Positions 51,633-60,124 are shown, counted from the first letter of the stretch. The stretch is DNA of 64,000 nucleotides from Polyangiaceae bacterium (GCA_019637265.1 JAHBVY010000006.1:62001-126000), one strand, 5' to 3'. Notes: generated by a model from the letters alone, not told the origin. Made by a program: numbers and translations.

Positions 51633-51659
51633 GTGCAGACCAACCCCCAAAAACCCCGG
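51633..51659. repeat. Dispersed-repeat copy before udk
   Basis: GTGCAGACCAACCCCCAAAA then ACCCCGG, between divergent genes. A copy in the opposite orientation (GGGTTTTGGGGGGTTGG, 52431-52447) follows udk, so the gene is bracketed by inverted copies. Confidence 0.65.
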
Positions 51660-51702
51660 CGCTCAGGTGGGCTGGGGATAGGACACCGGCGGCCTTTCTG
51701 CC

Positions 51703-52374
51703 ATGGTGCGCGCCATGGGTAAATCGCCCCAGCCGATCGTGATCGGGGTCGCCGGCGGCTCGGGCTCCGGTAAGACGACGGTGGTCCGCGAGATCCAGCG
51801 GCTGCACGGCGACGACTCGGTGATCGTGCTGCAGCACGACTGGTACTACCGCGACCGCAGCCAGACCTCGCCCGAGGAGCGCGAGGCGATCAACTACGAT
51901 CACCCCGACGCGCTCGAGACCGAGCTGATGGTCGAGCACCTGACGATGCTGCGCGAGGGGCAGGCGGTGGACGCGCCGATCTACGACTTCCGCAGCCACA
52001 CGCGCGCCGCCGAGCAGCGGCGCGTGGAGCCGCACGCGGTGATCGTGGTGGATGGCATCTTGATCCTCGCGGACAAGGCGCTGCGCGAGCTGATGGACAT
52101 CCGCGTCTTTGTCGACACGGACGCTGACCTTCGGCTGGTGCGGCGCATCAACCGCGACATCGTGGAGCGAGGGCGCACGCTGGAGTCGGTGGTGAGGCAG
52201 TACCTCGGGACGGTGCGCCCGATGCACCTCGAGTTCGTGGAGCCGAGCAAGCGCTACGCCCACGTGATCTTCCCGGAGGGGGGCTTGAACCGCGTCGCGG
52301 TGGACATGCTGGCGACCAAGGTGAGCTCCATCTTGCGCGAGCGCGCGGGGGGCGCGGAGCGTCGTCGGCGATAG
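51703..52374 (+). CDS. udk: Uridine kinase
   Basis: A 223-residue P-loop kinase phosphorylating uridine/cytidine in pyrimidine salvage. Walker A GVAGGSGSGKTTVVREI; VLQHDWYYRD; NYDHPDALET; APIYDFRSHTR; VVVDGILILADKALRELMD; FVDTDADLRLVRRINRD. It has a short basic C-terminal tail. The start is ATG 51703 or 51715 (MGKSPQP); both are plausible. Confidence 0.93.
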   Translation: MVRAMGKSPQPIVIGVAGGSGSGKTTVVREIQRLHGDDSVIVLQHDWYYRDRSQTSPEEREAINYDHPDALETELMVEHLTMLREGQAVDAPIYDFRSHTRAAEQRRVEPHAVIVVDGILILADKALRELMDIRVFVDTDADLRLVRRINRDIVERGRTLESVVRQYLGTVRPMHLEFVEPSKRYAHVIFPEGGLNRVAVDMLATKVSSILRERAGGAERRRR

Positions 52375-52625
52375 GCTCGGATCGGCGCTTCGGGCTGCCG
52401 TTGGGTCAGTCGCTTCGGGGAGCGCGGCCAGGGTTTTGGGGGGTTGGCTTGCGTCGCGAAGCGCCGCGCGTCACTCGCGGCCGGCGCGGGTCGGCCCTGC
52501 GCGCGAGGTGATGAGCCACGTCGATGACGCCGTCCGAGGTCTCCGTGATTTCGCGCGCGAAAAGGTCGTGATAGGGGGCGTCGGCGCCGCGATCGGCGCG
52601 ATGGACACAGCGAACTGGAGGCAAG

Positions 52626-53123
52626 GTGGCTGAAGTGCAGGCGAAGGTCGGTGTGGTGATGGGCTCCAAGAATGACTGGGAGGTGATGCGGCACGCGGCG
52701 CTCACCCTAGAGTCGCTGGGGATCGCCTTCGAGGCGCGCGCGATCTCCGCGCACCGGAGCCCGGAGCTCGCCTTCGAGTACGCGACCACCGCCGAGGAGC
52801 GCGGCCTCGAGGTGATCATCGCCGCGGCGGGCGGCGCCGCGCACCTCGCGGGGGTGCTCGCCGGGAAGACGCTGCTCCCGGTGCTGGGGGTGCCGATGAC
52901 GGGCTGGGCGCTGTCCGGCTTGGATGCGCTGCTCAGCACCGTGCAAATGCCCGCGGGTGTGCCGGTCGGCACCTTGGCGATTGGCAAGCCAGGTGCCATC
53001 AACGCCGCCCTGCTCGCGGCCGCGCAGCTCGCGCGGAAGTACCCGGAGGTGCGCGTGGCGCTGGAGCAGTTCCGCGCGGAACAAACCGCGGCCGTGGCGG
53101 CCTCGTCGCAGCTGTCCCTGTGA
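52626..53123 (+). CDS. purE: N5-carboxyaminoimidazole ribonucleotide mutase
   Basis: A 165-residue PurE, catalysing rearrangement of N5-CAIR to CAIR in purine synthesis. Motifs: VGVVMGSKNDWEVM, AISAHRSPELAFEYA, IIAAAGGAAHLAGVLAG and GVPMTGWALSGLDALLSTVQ. GTG start with GGAGG 4 nt upstream. purK is not adjacent. A dispersed-repeat copy and about 170 nt without a gene separate it from udk. Confidence 0.95.
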   Translation: MAEVQAKVGVVMGSKNDWEVMRHAALTLESLGIAFEARAISAHRSPELAFEYATTAEERGLEVIIAAAGGAAHLAGVLAGKTLLPVLGVPMTGWALSGLDALLSTVQMPAGVPVGTLAIGKPGAINAALLAAAQLARKYPEVRVALEQFRAEQTAAVAASSQLSL

Positions 53124-53150
53124 GCGGCGCCGAGCGCGGCGCAGCCCACC

Positions 53151-53280
53151 TTTGAGTCAACTGACTTGGCTCCGTGAGGTGCTGAGCGGCATCGAGTCAA
53201 CTGCGCCGACTTCTCTCTACGAGAGGCGCTGAGCGGCTTTGAGTCAGCTGCACTGACTGAGCTCCGTGAACGGCGCTCAG
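53151..53280. repeat. Degenerate tandem repeats between purE and the protease gene
   Basis: Three units of about 40-47 nt, each YGAGTCARCTGCN followed by CTCCGTGA or a variant and CGCTGAGCGGC. They occupy the convergent intergenic gap. Confidence 0.65.
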
Positions 53281-53312
53281 CGACTGAAAGTCAGCTTGGT
53301 TGGCTTGTGCGC

Positions 53313-54740
53313 TCAGCGCCGCGCCAGGGCCAGCACGCGGATCGCGCCGCGGTTGTCTTCGAGCTGGGCGTCGTTGATGCGGCAGAGCAGCTCACCGGAT
53401 TCGTGCGCCGTGAGGTCGCTCACCGTGACGGAGCCCGCGCCGCTGCCGGCCCAGCGCTTGTTGACGGGCGCTGGCGCGCCCTCTCCCACGCGGCAGATGA
53501 GCGAGGCGAAGGGGAGCGATGGATCCAGCGCCTCGCCGTGGCGCTCGGGCCGATGCACGCCGCGGCTCTCGGCGCGGGCCCGCCATGGGTGGTAGCTCCA
53601 CTCGCCGTCGGCGAGCAGGCTGACCCGGGTGCCGCGCTCCGCCCACACGCCCACCGGCTGCCAGCCCTGGCGCGCGTCGATCTGAGTGGTGGCGACCCGC
53701 AGGCGCGAGAGGTACTCGCTGAGGTCGAGCGCCACCGCGCGCTCGTGCTGCGTGCCTGGCATGAAGAGGTAGGTCGTCACCCCGACTACCTTACCAGCGG
53801 AGTCGAACACGGGGCCCCCGGAGGAGCCGCGCTCGGCGACGCAGTCATGCTTGAACGCCGCGCCCTTCCGGGCTTCGCGCACGTAGCCGCTCGAGAGCAC
53901 GAACTCCTCCCCCAAGGGGAAGCCGGAGCAGGTGAGGTACCGCCCGGTGGCGGTGAGCGAGCCGACGACCGCCGGCTGACCCAGCTCGCGCCGAGAGTCC
54001 ACGACGGCGAGCAGCGCGATGTCCACCTGGCCTGGCTGCTCCTCGAGCCACACGGGGTAGGCGGCTTGCCAGCTGCCCTCCGGCGCCTTCACCCGGATGT
54101 GACCGTCGAGCTCCCCGCCGCGGTCGGTCACCACGTGAGCGTTGGTCACCACCAGCACGGTGTCCCCCGAGCGGCTGTAGATGAAGCCGGAGCCCGCATG
54201 GTGCTGGCTCGCCACCAGCACGCTGGTGCGCTTCGCGATGCGCCGCAGCTCCAGCCGCCGCTCGCCGGTGATCTGCTCATCCGTGGCGCGCGAGAGGCGG
54301 AACACGGGGCCGCTCGGTGAGCTGTTCGCGAGCCACGCCACGACGCCGATCAGGCCGAGCAGCGCGGTGCCCAGCGCCACGTGAGGCCACCAACCGAGCC
54401 AGCGTCGCCCGCGGTGCTGCGGGAGCGCTGAGCCCTGCTTCGCCTGGATCGTTCGCCGCTGGGCGTTGGCGGTCGCCACCTGCAGCGCGCGGGTCGCGCT
54501 GCGCAGCGGATCGGTCTGGTTCGAGGCGGCGGCGCGTAGCAGCGCCTCAGCCGCCTGGAGCAGCTCCGGGGGCAGCGCGGTGTCCTCCGTGGCCACGTCG
54601 GACGGGGCGGGGACGGCGCCCGCTCGTTGGGGCTCGGGGGCGGGAGGGCGTGACACGGCGTGCTGTATGAGACGTGGGGTGGGGCGAACGCTTTGGCAAG
54701 ATCCAAGAGTCGTGCCCGCGCGCTCGCGCTCCCCTCTCAT
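53313..54740 (-). CDS. Membrane-anchored trypsin-like serine protease
   Basis: Up to 475 residues. A cytoplasmic N-part contains a helical segment (LPPELLQAAEALLRAAA), then one transmembrane helix (about 117-138: WWPHVALGTALLGLIGVVAW) and an exported trypsin-fold domain with the full triad: His in VVTNAHVV, Asp in VDIALLAV, Ser in ERGSSGGPVFD. A C-terminal beta-rich domain of about 110 residues follows. HtrA-like, but with no PDZ seen. The true start may be internal (GTG 54689 or 54656), since the first residues are not convincing. Confidence 0.82.
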   Translation of the reverse strand: MRGERERAGTTLGSCQSVRPTPRLIQHAVSRPPAPEPQRAGAVPAPSDVATEDTALPPELLQAAEALLRAAASNQTDPLRSATRALQVATANAQRRTIQAKQGSALPQHRGRRWLGWWPHVALGTALLGLIGVVAWLANSSPSGPVFRLSRATDEQITGERRLELRRIAKRTSVLVASQHHAGSGFIYSRSGDTVLVVTNAHVVTDRGGELDGHIRVKAPEGSWQAAYPVWLEEQPGQVDIALLAVVDSRRELGQPAVVGSLTATGRYLTCSGFPLGEEFVLSSGYVREARKGAAFKHDCVAERGSSGGPVFDSAGKVVGVTTYLFMPGTQHERAVALDLSEYLSRLRVATTQIDARQGWQPVGVWAERGTRVSLLADGEWSYHPWRARAESRGVHRPERHGEALDPSLPFASLICRVGEGAPAPVNKRWAGSGAGSVTVSDLTAHESGELLCRINDAQLEDNRGAIRVLALARR

Positions 54741-54866
54741 TCCCCCGAAGGCGGGGCGATCTCCCTTCGGTCGGCGCCCGCGCGCGCCGCCCCGCTCGTC
54801 CCCACCGTGGGGTCGAGACGACAGCCAGGGCGGCGATGTCGTGCACGGACCTGATCGCCGGTCGGG

Positions 54867-55295
54867 CTAGTGTCCGCCGCCCGCGCCGGCGTGGTCGCCC
54901 CCGGTGCCGCCGAGGTGCCCACCCGCGCCGCCATGGTGGTGCCCGCCCGCGCCGCCGTGATGGTGCCCGCCGGCGCCGCCGTGGTGGTGGGAGCCACCGT
55001 GCCCGCCATCGAAGGGAGGCGCTGCGTCGCACGCCGAAACGCAGCGCGCGCGCTGCTTGGTGCAGAACGAGAAGTCACCGTCCGTTCGCAGCTCGGCGCG
55101 GTGGGCGGTCTCGTGGCAGAGTGTGATGTCGCCTCCAGAGCCGTCGTCCTTCTCGTGGCAGGCGTCGATGATGGCGTAGCAGTCCTCGATGGATCCCTTG
55201 CTCGAGCCAGTGGGGTCCTTCTCCTCATCGGAGCTGCAGGCGAAGGAGAGCGTGCTCAGCGCCGCGATGAAGAGGGCGCGCGTCAGGTGCTTCAT
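54867..55295 (-). CDS. Lipoprotein with His/Gly repeat tail
   Basis: A 142-residue lipoprotein: signal MKHLTRALFIAALSTLSF then AC. The middle has six Cys residues (EDCYAII-ACHEK, CHETAHRAEL, FSFCTKQRARCVSACD). The last 45 residues are His/Gly repeats: GGHHHGGA three times plus variants, a likely divalent-metal-binding tail. ATG 55295 is preferred over 55400 because AAGGAA lies 3-8 nt upstream and the signal peptide begins there. Confidence 0.75.
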   Translation of the reverse strand: MKHLTRALFIAALSTLSFACSSDEEKDPTGSSKGSIEDCYAIIDACHEKDDGSGGDITLCHETAHRAELRTDGDFSFCTKQRARCVSACDAAPPFDGGHGGSHHHGGAGGHHHGGAGGHHHGGAGGHLGGTGGDHAGAGGGH

Positions 55296-55382
55296 AGGTT
55301 CCTTGGTGAGTCCACGAGGGACGGGTGTTAGCGTGGGCTCGTGATCGGGCTCCGAGACTAAACCCCGTACTAGGTACAGGCT

Positions 55383-56555
55383 ATGGCTAAATTGTCGCAT
55401 CAGGGTCTTTGGAAGGCGTTTGGGTCGCTCGAGCGACCTACGAATGACCGCCTGCTGGTCAGTGTCGTTGGGCTCGTGCTGGCGCTGGCGGTGGGCTGCT
55501 CCTCAGGGGCCGATGAGCAGCTGCCCGCCGAGCGGCCTTCGGTCGACGCGCCGGGGCCTTACGAGGTGGGTCACCAGCGCTTCACGCTCACGCGCGGTGC
55601 GCGCGCCGTGGAGGTCGACCTCTGGTACCCCACGGCTGAAGCGGCGGAGGTGGTGCCGATCGAGTCGCTCTTGAGCGAGGCGAGCCGTGAGCCGTATCGC
55701 GCGCTGCTCGACGCCGCGCCCGCGAGCTGCCCGACGCGGAGCCTCACGGTGGCGCTCGACGCCGCTCCCGCCGGCGGGCCTTGGCCGCTGGTCGTCTACT
55801 CCCACTGCGTGAGCTGCATCCCGCTGGGCGGCGCCTCGGTAGCGGCGCGCCTCGCGAGTCACGGCATCGCCGTGGCGGCGCCGAGCCACGCCGGGGAGCT
55901 GCCGTTCGCCTCCGACCCGGAGCCGCTCGACACCGATCAGCTCGCAGTTCGGGTCGCTGACTTGTCGGCGGTGCTCGACGCGCTGCTGAGCAGCGCCGCC
56001 GAGGTGCCGAGCGCGCTGCATGGACGCTTCGACGCGCAGCGCGTGGGCGCGCTGGGGCACAGCTTCGGGAGCGTCAGCGTGGGCCTCTTCACTCAGACCG
56101 ACCCGCGGGTGAAGGCGGTGTTCGGGCTCGCCGCGCCGATGGAGAACCCGCTGCTCCCCGGGGTGAAGGTCGCGGAGCTGGGCGCGCCCGCGGGGCTCCT
56201 GATCGCGCAGGAAGACAACAGCATCACCGAGCTCGGCAACCGGTTCATGCGCGAGAACTTCGAGGCGCTCACGGCGGGCGGCGTGGAGATCGAGGTGCGC
56301 GACGCCGGTCACTGGTCGATCTCCGACTTGTGTGGGCTGGTCCCGGCGTTCGAGCCGGGGTGTGGCGCCGGGGTGCGCCACTCGGCGGGGCGCCAGGGGG
56401 AGGACTTCGACTACCTCCCTGTCTCCACGGGGATCTCGATCACCCAGCGCTACACCACCGCGTTCTTCCGCGGCCACTTGTACGGCGAGGCGGCGGCGCT
56501 CGCTGACTTGGCGGATGCTAGCCCGGCAGAGCAGGTGTCGGTTCGCACTCGCTGA
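55383..56555 (+). CDS. Alpha/beta-hydrolase lipoprotein (PAF-acetylhydrolase/chlorophyllase-like)
   Basis: A 390-residue lipoprotein (ALAVGC). The hydrolase core has the nucleophile elbow GHSFGS, oxyanion region VVYSHCVSC, PSHAGELP, a C-terminal Asp/His in EVRDAGHWSISD, and a final domain with CGLVPAFEPGCGAG. It is likely an esterase/lipase of the dienelactone or PAF-AH group. The last 11 codons (EQVSVRTR end) are duplicated 238 nt downstream. Divergent from the His/Gly lipoprotein gene. Confidence 0.82.
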   Translation: MAKLSHQGLWKAFGSLERPTNDRLLVSVVGLVLALAVGCSSGADEQLPAERPSVDAPGPYEVGHQRFTLTRGARAVEVDLWYPTAEAAEVVPIESLLSEASREPYRALLDAAPASCPTRSLTVALDAAPAGGPWPLVVYSHCVSCIPLGGASVAARLASHGIAVAAPSHAGELPFASDPEPLDTDQLAVRVADLSAVLDALLSSAAEVPSALHGRFDAQRVGALGHSFGSVSVGLFTQTDPRVKAVFGLAAPMENPLLPGVKVAELGAPAGLLIAQEDNSITELGNRFMRENFEALTAGGVEIEVRDAGHWSISDLCGLVPAFEPGCGAGVRHSAGRQGEDFDYLPVSTGISITQRYTTAFFRGHLYGEAAALADLADASPAEQVSVRTR

Positions 56556-56801
56556 GGTCGAGGGCAGGTTGGTTGGGGGGGTTGGACGGCACCGCGCTGC
56601 TAGGACGACCAACGGTTTACCGTTGGTCGTCCTCAAATCAGCAACTAGAGCGCCAAGAAGGGAAGCAGCAGCACGCAGAGAGCCCGGGAAAACGTGCCCT
56701 CGCCCTGCACGGGAGCGTTTTTCCGGGCTCGTGTGGCGGCAAACTGATCGGCGCTCTAGCCCAGCCGAGCAGGTGTCGGTCCGCAGCCGCTGAGGTCGAG
56801 G
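56529..56801. repeat. Duplicated 3' end of the hydrolase gene
   Basis: 35 nt beginning GAGCAGGTGTCGGT at 56529-56563 recur at 56767-56801 with 32 identities. The first copy ends the hydrolase CDS; the second follows the inserted elements. Confidence 0.75.
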
Positions 56802-56839
56802 CCTTGAGTCGGCTCGCGTGGCGGTGCCGTCCAACCCCC
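56577..56839. mobile_element. MITE-like unit with 19-bp perfect inverted ends
   Basis: The left end GGGGGTTGGACGGCACCGC (56577-56595) is the exact reverse complement of 56821-56839, giving a 263-bp unit. The inside has a 15-bp-arm perfect palindrome (56602-56633), the 115-bp element at 56645-56759 and half of a direct duplication. No transposase gene. The ends are copies of the dispersed repeat. The gap 56556-56983 contains no gene. Confidence 0.6.
56645..56759. repeat. Structured element with CTAGAGCGCC inverted ends, copy A
   Basis: CTAGAGCGCC and GGCGCTCTAG form the ends. The inside holds a 15-bp stem (56680-56694 with 56716-56730, one G-T pair) and a nested GTGC/GCAC stem. Related copy B is at 58441-58546. 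Confidence 0.65.
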
Positions 56840-56875
56840 AAACCCCGATGCTGAGGCGACCGCCGGCTGTCCCGT

Positions 56876-56985
56876 CAGCGCACCGTACGACGCACCGTCA
56901 GTGCGCCGTACCATGCGTCCTATGGCACACCGTCAGCGCACGGTACGGTACACCGTCAGTGCGCCGTGCCATGCCCTACGGCTTC
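56876..56985. repeat. Tandem CACCGTCAGYGC repeats
   Basis: Four units of CACCGTCAGYGCRC followed by GTAC- or ATGC-containing spacers, just past the end of the M16 gene. Confidence 0.65.
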
Positions 56986-58570
56986 AGCGCGCGGGCTGCC
57001 CCAGCACGTCGTAGCGCTTCAAGTCACCGAGCCCGCTCAAGGTGGGCTCCACCGAGCTGCGGTCCCCCGCCACCACGATGACGTACTGCTTGGGGTCGCA
57101 GTAGCGGCTGGCGGCGGCCCGCGTCTGCTCGAGCGTCACGCGCTCGATCCCGGTGACCCATTCGCCGAACCACCCCGCGCCGCGCCCGGCGATCTTCGCC
57201 GCCGAGAGCTGCATCGCGGTGTCGCTGACGCCCTCGAAATCCCCCGGGAGGCCGAGCAGCATGCCTTGGACCGCCTCGCGCTGCTCCTTCTCCGTGATGG
57301 GGCGCGCGGCGCACACCTCCTCGATCTCCTTCAGCATCTCGTCGATGCTCGCGCGCGTCGTCTCGCTCTTCACCTTGGCGGCGAGCCAATAGAAGCCGCT
57401 GTGCTTCCAGCGGTTGAAGGTGCTGCGAGCGCCGTAGGTGTAGCCCTTGTCCTCTCGCAGGTTCATGTTGAGCCGCGAGGTGAAGGCGCCGCCCAGCGTC
57501 CAGTTGAAGGTCTCGTCGGCGAAGTACGCCTCCCCGCCGTGAGCCGGGCCACGCGCCGCGACGGCGACGGCCGACTGCGTGGCGCCCGGGTAGTCCACCA
57601 GGTGCACGCCGCCGGCGCCGCCCTTCGGCTCGAGGGCACGCGGTGTCACGCGCGGGGAGCCTGACCACCCCTTGAAGGCGCGCTCGATGCTCGCCTGCGC
57701 GGCGGCCTGATCGAGGCCACCCACGACGATGAAGGTCGCGCCCTCGGGCGCGAACAGCGCGCGGTGCTGGCGCACCACGTCGGCCAGCTGAATGCGCGCG
57801 ATGCTCTGCCTGTCGCCGCCCGGGGAGTAGCTGCCGTAGCCCTTACCGAACAGCACCTTGCGGGTCACCGCGATGCGACCCGTGTCCGAGCGCTTCTCGT
57901 CGGCGACGAGCTCCGTGATCAGCTCCGCGCGGCGCCGCGCGAAGTCCTTGGCGGTGAGCTTCGGGCGCATCACGATGTCCGCGAGCAGCTGCATCGACGC
58001 GTCGAAGTGCTCGGCGAGCAGGCTCATGCCGAGCTCGACGTGGTCCGTGCCGGTGCGCCCGCCGTAGCTGGTGGCGAGGCGCTGCAGCGCCTCACTGAGC
58101 GCCAGCGCGTCGAGGGAGCCGGCGCCCTCGTCCAGCATGTCGACGGTGAGCTGCGTCAGCCCTTCACGGCCGTTCGGATCGGCGCTGGCGCCGCTCGGCA
58201 TCACCAGCTGCACGCTGACGAGCGGCGTGTTGCCTTGCTTCACGTACCAGAGGGTGGCGCCGTTCTCGAGCTTCACCTCGGCGACCTCCGGCGGCGCCCA
58301 ATGCGGCGCGGGGCCGGGCTCTGGGAGCTTCGTGCGATCGACGTTCGACGCCTCGGGCTGCAGCACCACGGGCGGCGCTTCGGGTGACGTGGGGGGCGAC
58401 TCGGCGGGCGGCGCGCCGCAAGCCGTGAGCAGCGCCCCGCCTAGAGCAGCCCACGGGATACCGTTCGTCGTCCTCGAATGACCGCTGCGCTGTTTTCCGC
58501 ACGGGAATACAACGCTCGTGTGGTGGCGATTCGCTCGGCGCTCTAGCGCGCATCCATGGCGGCGGGTCAT
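56984..58570 (-). CDS. M16-family peptidase homologue, non-catalytic subunit type
   Basis: A 528-residue lipoprotein-like protein. The hydrophobic signal ends LGGALLTACGAPP. The M16 domains follow, but the HxxEH zinc motif is absent (GLTQLTVDML at its place). The C-domain Arg-Tyr motif for substrate binding is present in NLREDKGYTYGARS. It is therefore probably the partner of the active M16 gene just upstream. ATG 58570 is 1 nt after that gene's stop with GGAGG 8 nt before. Residues 7-40 preceding the signal helix are encoded by repeat element B. Confidence 0.85.
   Translation of the reverse strand: MTRRHGCALERRANRHHTSVVFPCGKQRSGHSRTTNGIPWAALGGALLTACGAPPAESPPTSPEAPPVVLQPEASNVDRTKLPEPGPAPHWAPPEVAEVKLENGATLWYVKQGNTPLVSVQLVMPSGASADPNGREGLTQLTVDMLDEGAGSLDALALSEALQRLATSYGGRTGTDHVELGMSLLAEHFDASMQLLADIVMRPKLTAKDFARRRAELITELVADEKRSDTGRIAVTRKVLFGKGYGSYSPGGDRQSIARIQLADVVRQHRALFAPEGATFIVVGGLDQAAAQASIERAFKGWSGSPRVTPRALEPKGGAGGVHLVDYPGATQSAVAVAARGPAHGGEAYFADETFNWTLGGAFTSRLNMNLREDKGYTYGARSTFNRWKHSGFYWLAAKVKSETTRASIDEMLKEIEEVCAARPITEKEQREAVQGMLLGLPGDFEGVSDTAMQLSAAKIAGRGAGWFGEWVTGIERVTLEQTRAAASRYCDPKQYVIVVAGDRSSVEPTLSGLGDLKRYDVLGQPAR
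58441..58546. repeat. Structured element copy B, inside the M16 gene 5' end
   Basis: CTAGAGC (58441) to GGCGCTCTAG (58537-58546). The right 32 nt share 26 identities with copy A, and 58458-58482 matches the TACCGTTGGTCGTCCTC arm next to copy A. It is translated in frame as the N-region before the lipoprotein signal. Confidence 0.6.
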
Positions 58571-58571
58571 G

Positions 58572-60011
58572 TCAGCCACCTCCCATGGTGTCGCTGATCT
58601 GCGGTTTGGGTCCTGGGGTGATGTCGATCCGGACATGGTGCTTCAGGTCGAGCCACTGACGCGTCGCGTGGAGGTCCGCTGGTGTCAGCCGGGTGTAGCG
58701 CGCGAGGTCCTCCGCGAGGTAATCCGCCCGCCCAGCGAGGTGATAGTAGGTGCTGAGCAGCTGCGCGCGGCTCAGCACGTCCTCCACTCGGTGGAAAAAG
58801 CTCTTCTTCCAGCCGTTCAGCGCGCGCTCCAGCTCGTCGTCCGTGGGCGGCGTCTCGAAGGCCTGGGTGAGCGCTTCGGTGAGCGCCTTGGACAGCTCCT
58901 CCACGCTCTTGCCCTCCGCCGCCGTGGCTTGCACGACGAACACCGAGCCGAGCTGGGACGAGGCCTGGTAAGCCGACACGTCCTTCGCGACCTTCTGCTC
59001 GAACACCAGCGGCTTGTAGAGGCGGCTCGACTTACCATCCGTGAGCACGCTGGCCACGACGTCGAGCGCGGCGTCGCCCGGCGCGTAGAGCGCGGGCGTT
59101 GGCCACACCAGGTACACCCGCGGCTGAGCCACGGCGTCGGTGTACTGGAGGTGCTTGACGCCGCTCAGCTTGACCGGCGTCGCCTTGGGTGTCGCTGCGC
59201 GCTGGCCGCCCTTGCCGCCGCCGAAGTAACGCTGGACCAGCGCCTTGGCCTGCTTCGGCTCGAAGTCACCGACCAGCGTCACCACGGCGTTGGCCGGGGT
59301 GTAGTAGCGCGTGAAGAAGCTCCGCACGTCCTTCATCGACGCGCGGGTGAGATCGGCGTGGGAGCCAATCGTCAGGTGCCTGTACGGGTGCCCGGGCGGG
59401 TAGATGGCCTCGGCCATGTAGAACCAGAACATCCCATAGGGCGGGTTCTCGTAGTTCTGGCGTCGCTCGTTCTTCACGACGTCGCGCTGGTTGTCGAGCT
59501 TCTCTTGGGTGAGCGCTGGCAAGAGGTTGAACATCCGATCGGACTCCATCCACAGCGCCAGCTCGAGGTACTGGCTGGGGACGCGCTCGAAGTAGTTGGT
59601 CCGATCGGCGTTGGTGGTGCCGTTGATCACGCCGCCGATGGGCTCGAACGGCGCGAAGTATTCGTGATCGAAGTGCTTCGAGCCTTGGAACATCAGGTGC
59701 TCGAACAAGTGCGCGAAGCCGCTCTTGCCGGGCTCCTCGCTCGAGGCGCCGACCAGGTAGCGGACCTCCACCGCCACGACGGGCAGCGAGGTGTCGCGGC
59801 TCATCAGCAGGGTGAGCCCGTTGTCGAGCTTCGTGGTCTCCACCGGGAGCTTCACCTCGGCCTTGGCGGTGGCCGCGGGTGGGGCGCCGCTGGGAGGCGC
59901 GGCCAGGGCCGAGGTGGGCAGCGCGCCGAGCGGCGCGAGCAGCAGCGCGGCGAGCGGCCAACGAGATCGGCGACGTGCGCCGCGTGGGCAGCTGAGGGCA
60001 GGCAAGGTCAA
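58572..60011 (-). CDS. M16-family zinc peptidase, catalytic
   Basis: A 479-residue exported peptidase. The signal peptide ends TSALA. The zinc motif HLFEH (in FAHLFEHLMF) and distal Glu in VVKNERRQNYENP are intact. The C-domain has QPRVYLVWPTPAL and the RLYKPLVFEQ segment. It processes peptides in the periplasm, presumably with the inactive homologue encoded 1 nt downstream. The TTG start at 60011 has CAGGAG 6 nt upstream. Confidence 0.9.
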   Translation of the reverse strand: MTLPALSCPRGARRRSRWPLAALLLAPLGALPTSALAAPPSGAPPAATAKAEVKLPVETTKLDNGLTLLMSRDTSLPVVAVEVRYLVGASSEEPGKSGFAHLFEHLMFQGSKHFDHEYFAPFEPIGGVINGTTNADRTNYFERVPSQYLELALWMESDRMFNLLPALTQEKLDNQRDVVKNERRQNYENPPYGMFWFYMAEAIYPPGHPYRHLTIGSHADLTRASMKDVRSFFTRYYTPANAVVTLVGDFEPKQAKALVQRYFGGGKGGQRAATPKATPVKLSGVKHLQYTDAVAQPRVYLVWPTPALYAPGDAALDVVASVLTDGKSSRLYKPLVFEQKVAKDVSAYQASSQLGSVFVVQATAAEGKSVEELSKALTEALTQAFETPPTDDELERALNGWKKSFFHRVEDVLSRAQLLSTYYHLAGRADYLAEDLARYTRLTPADLHATRQWLDLKHHVRIDITPGPKPQISDTMGGG

Positions 60012-60124
60012 GGGCAGCTCCTGATGTCCGGCTCACGGCGACGCGCCGCGAGGCCGGGGGATGATAAGGGATGAGCGCGCGCGATGCTCGCTAATCCTCG
60101 AGCGATTTCGGCTACATTGCGCGG

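Noticed and set aside
51607-52263. Long N-terminal extension of the M28 homologue frame across udk
   Set aside because: It is antisense to udk, whose motifs are unambiguous, and the lipoprotein signal begins at 51606.
56332-56834. Frames crossing the repeat elements after the hydrolase gene
   Set aside because: They arise from duplicated palindromic DNA in both orientations; no RBS or family similarity.
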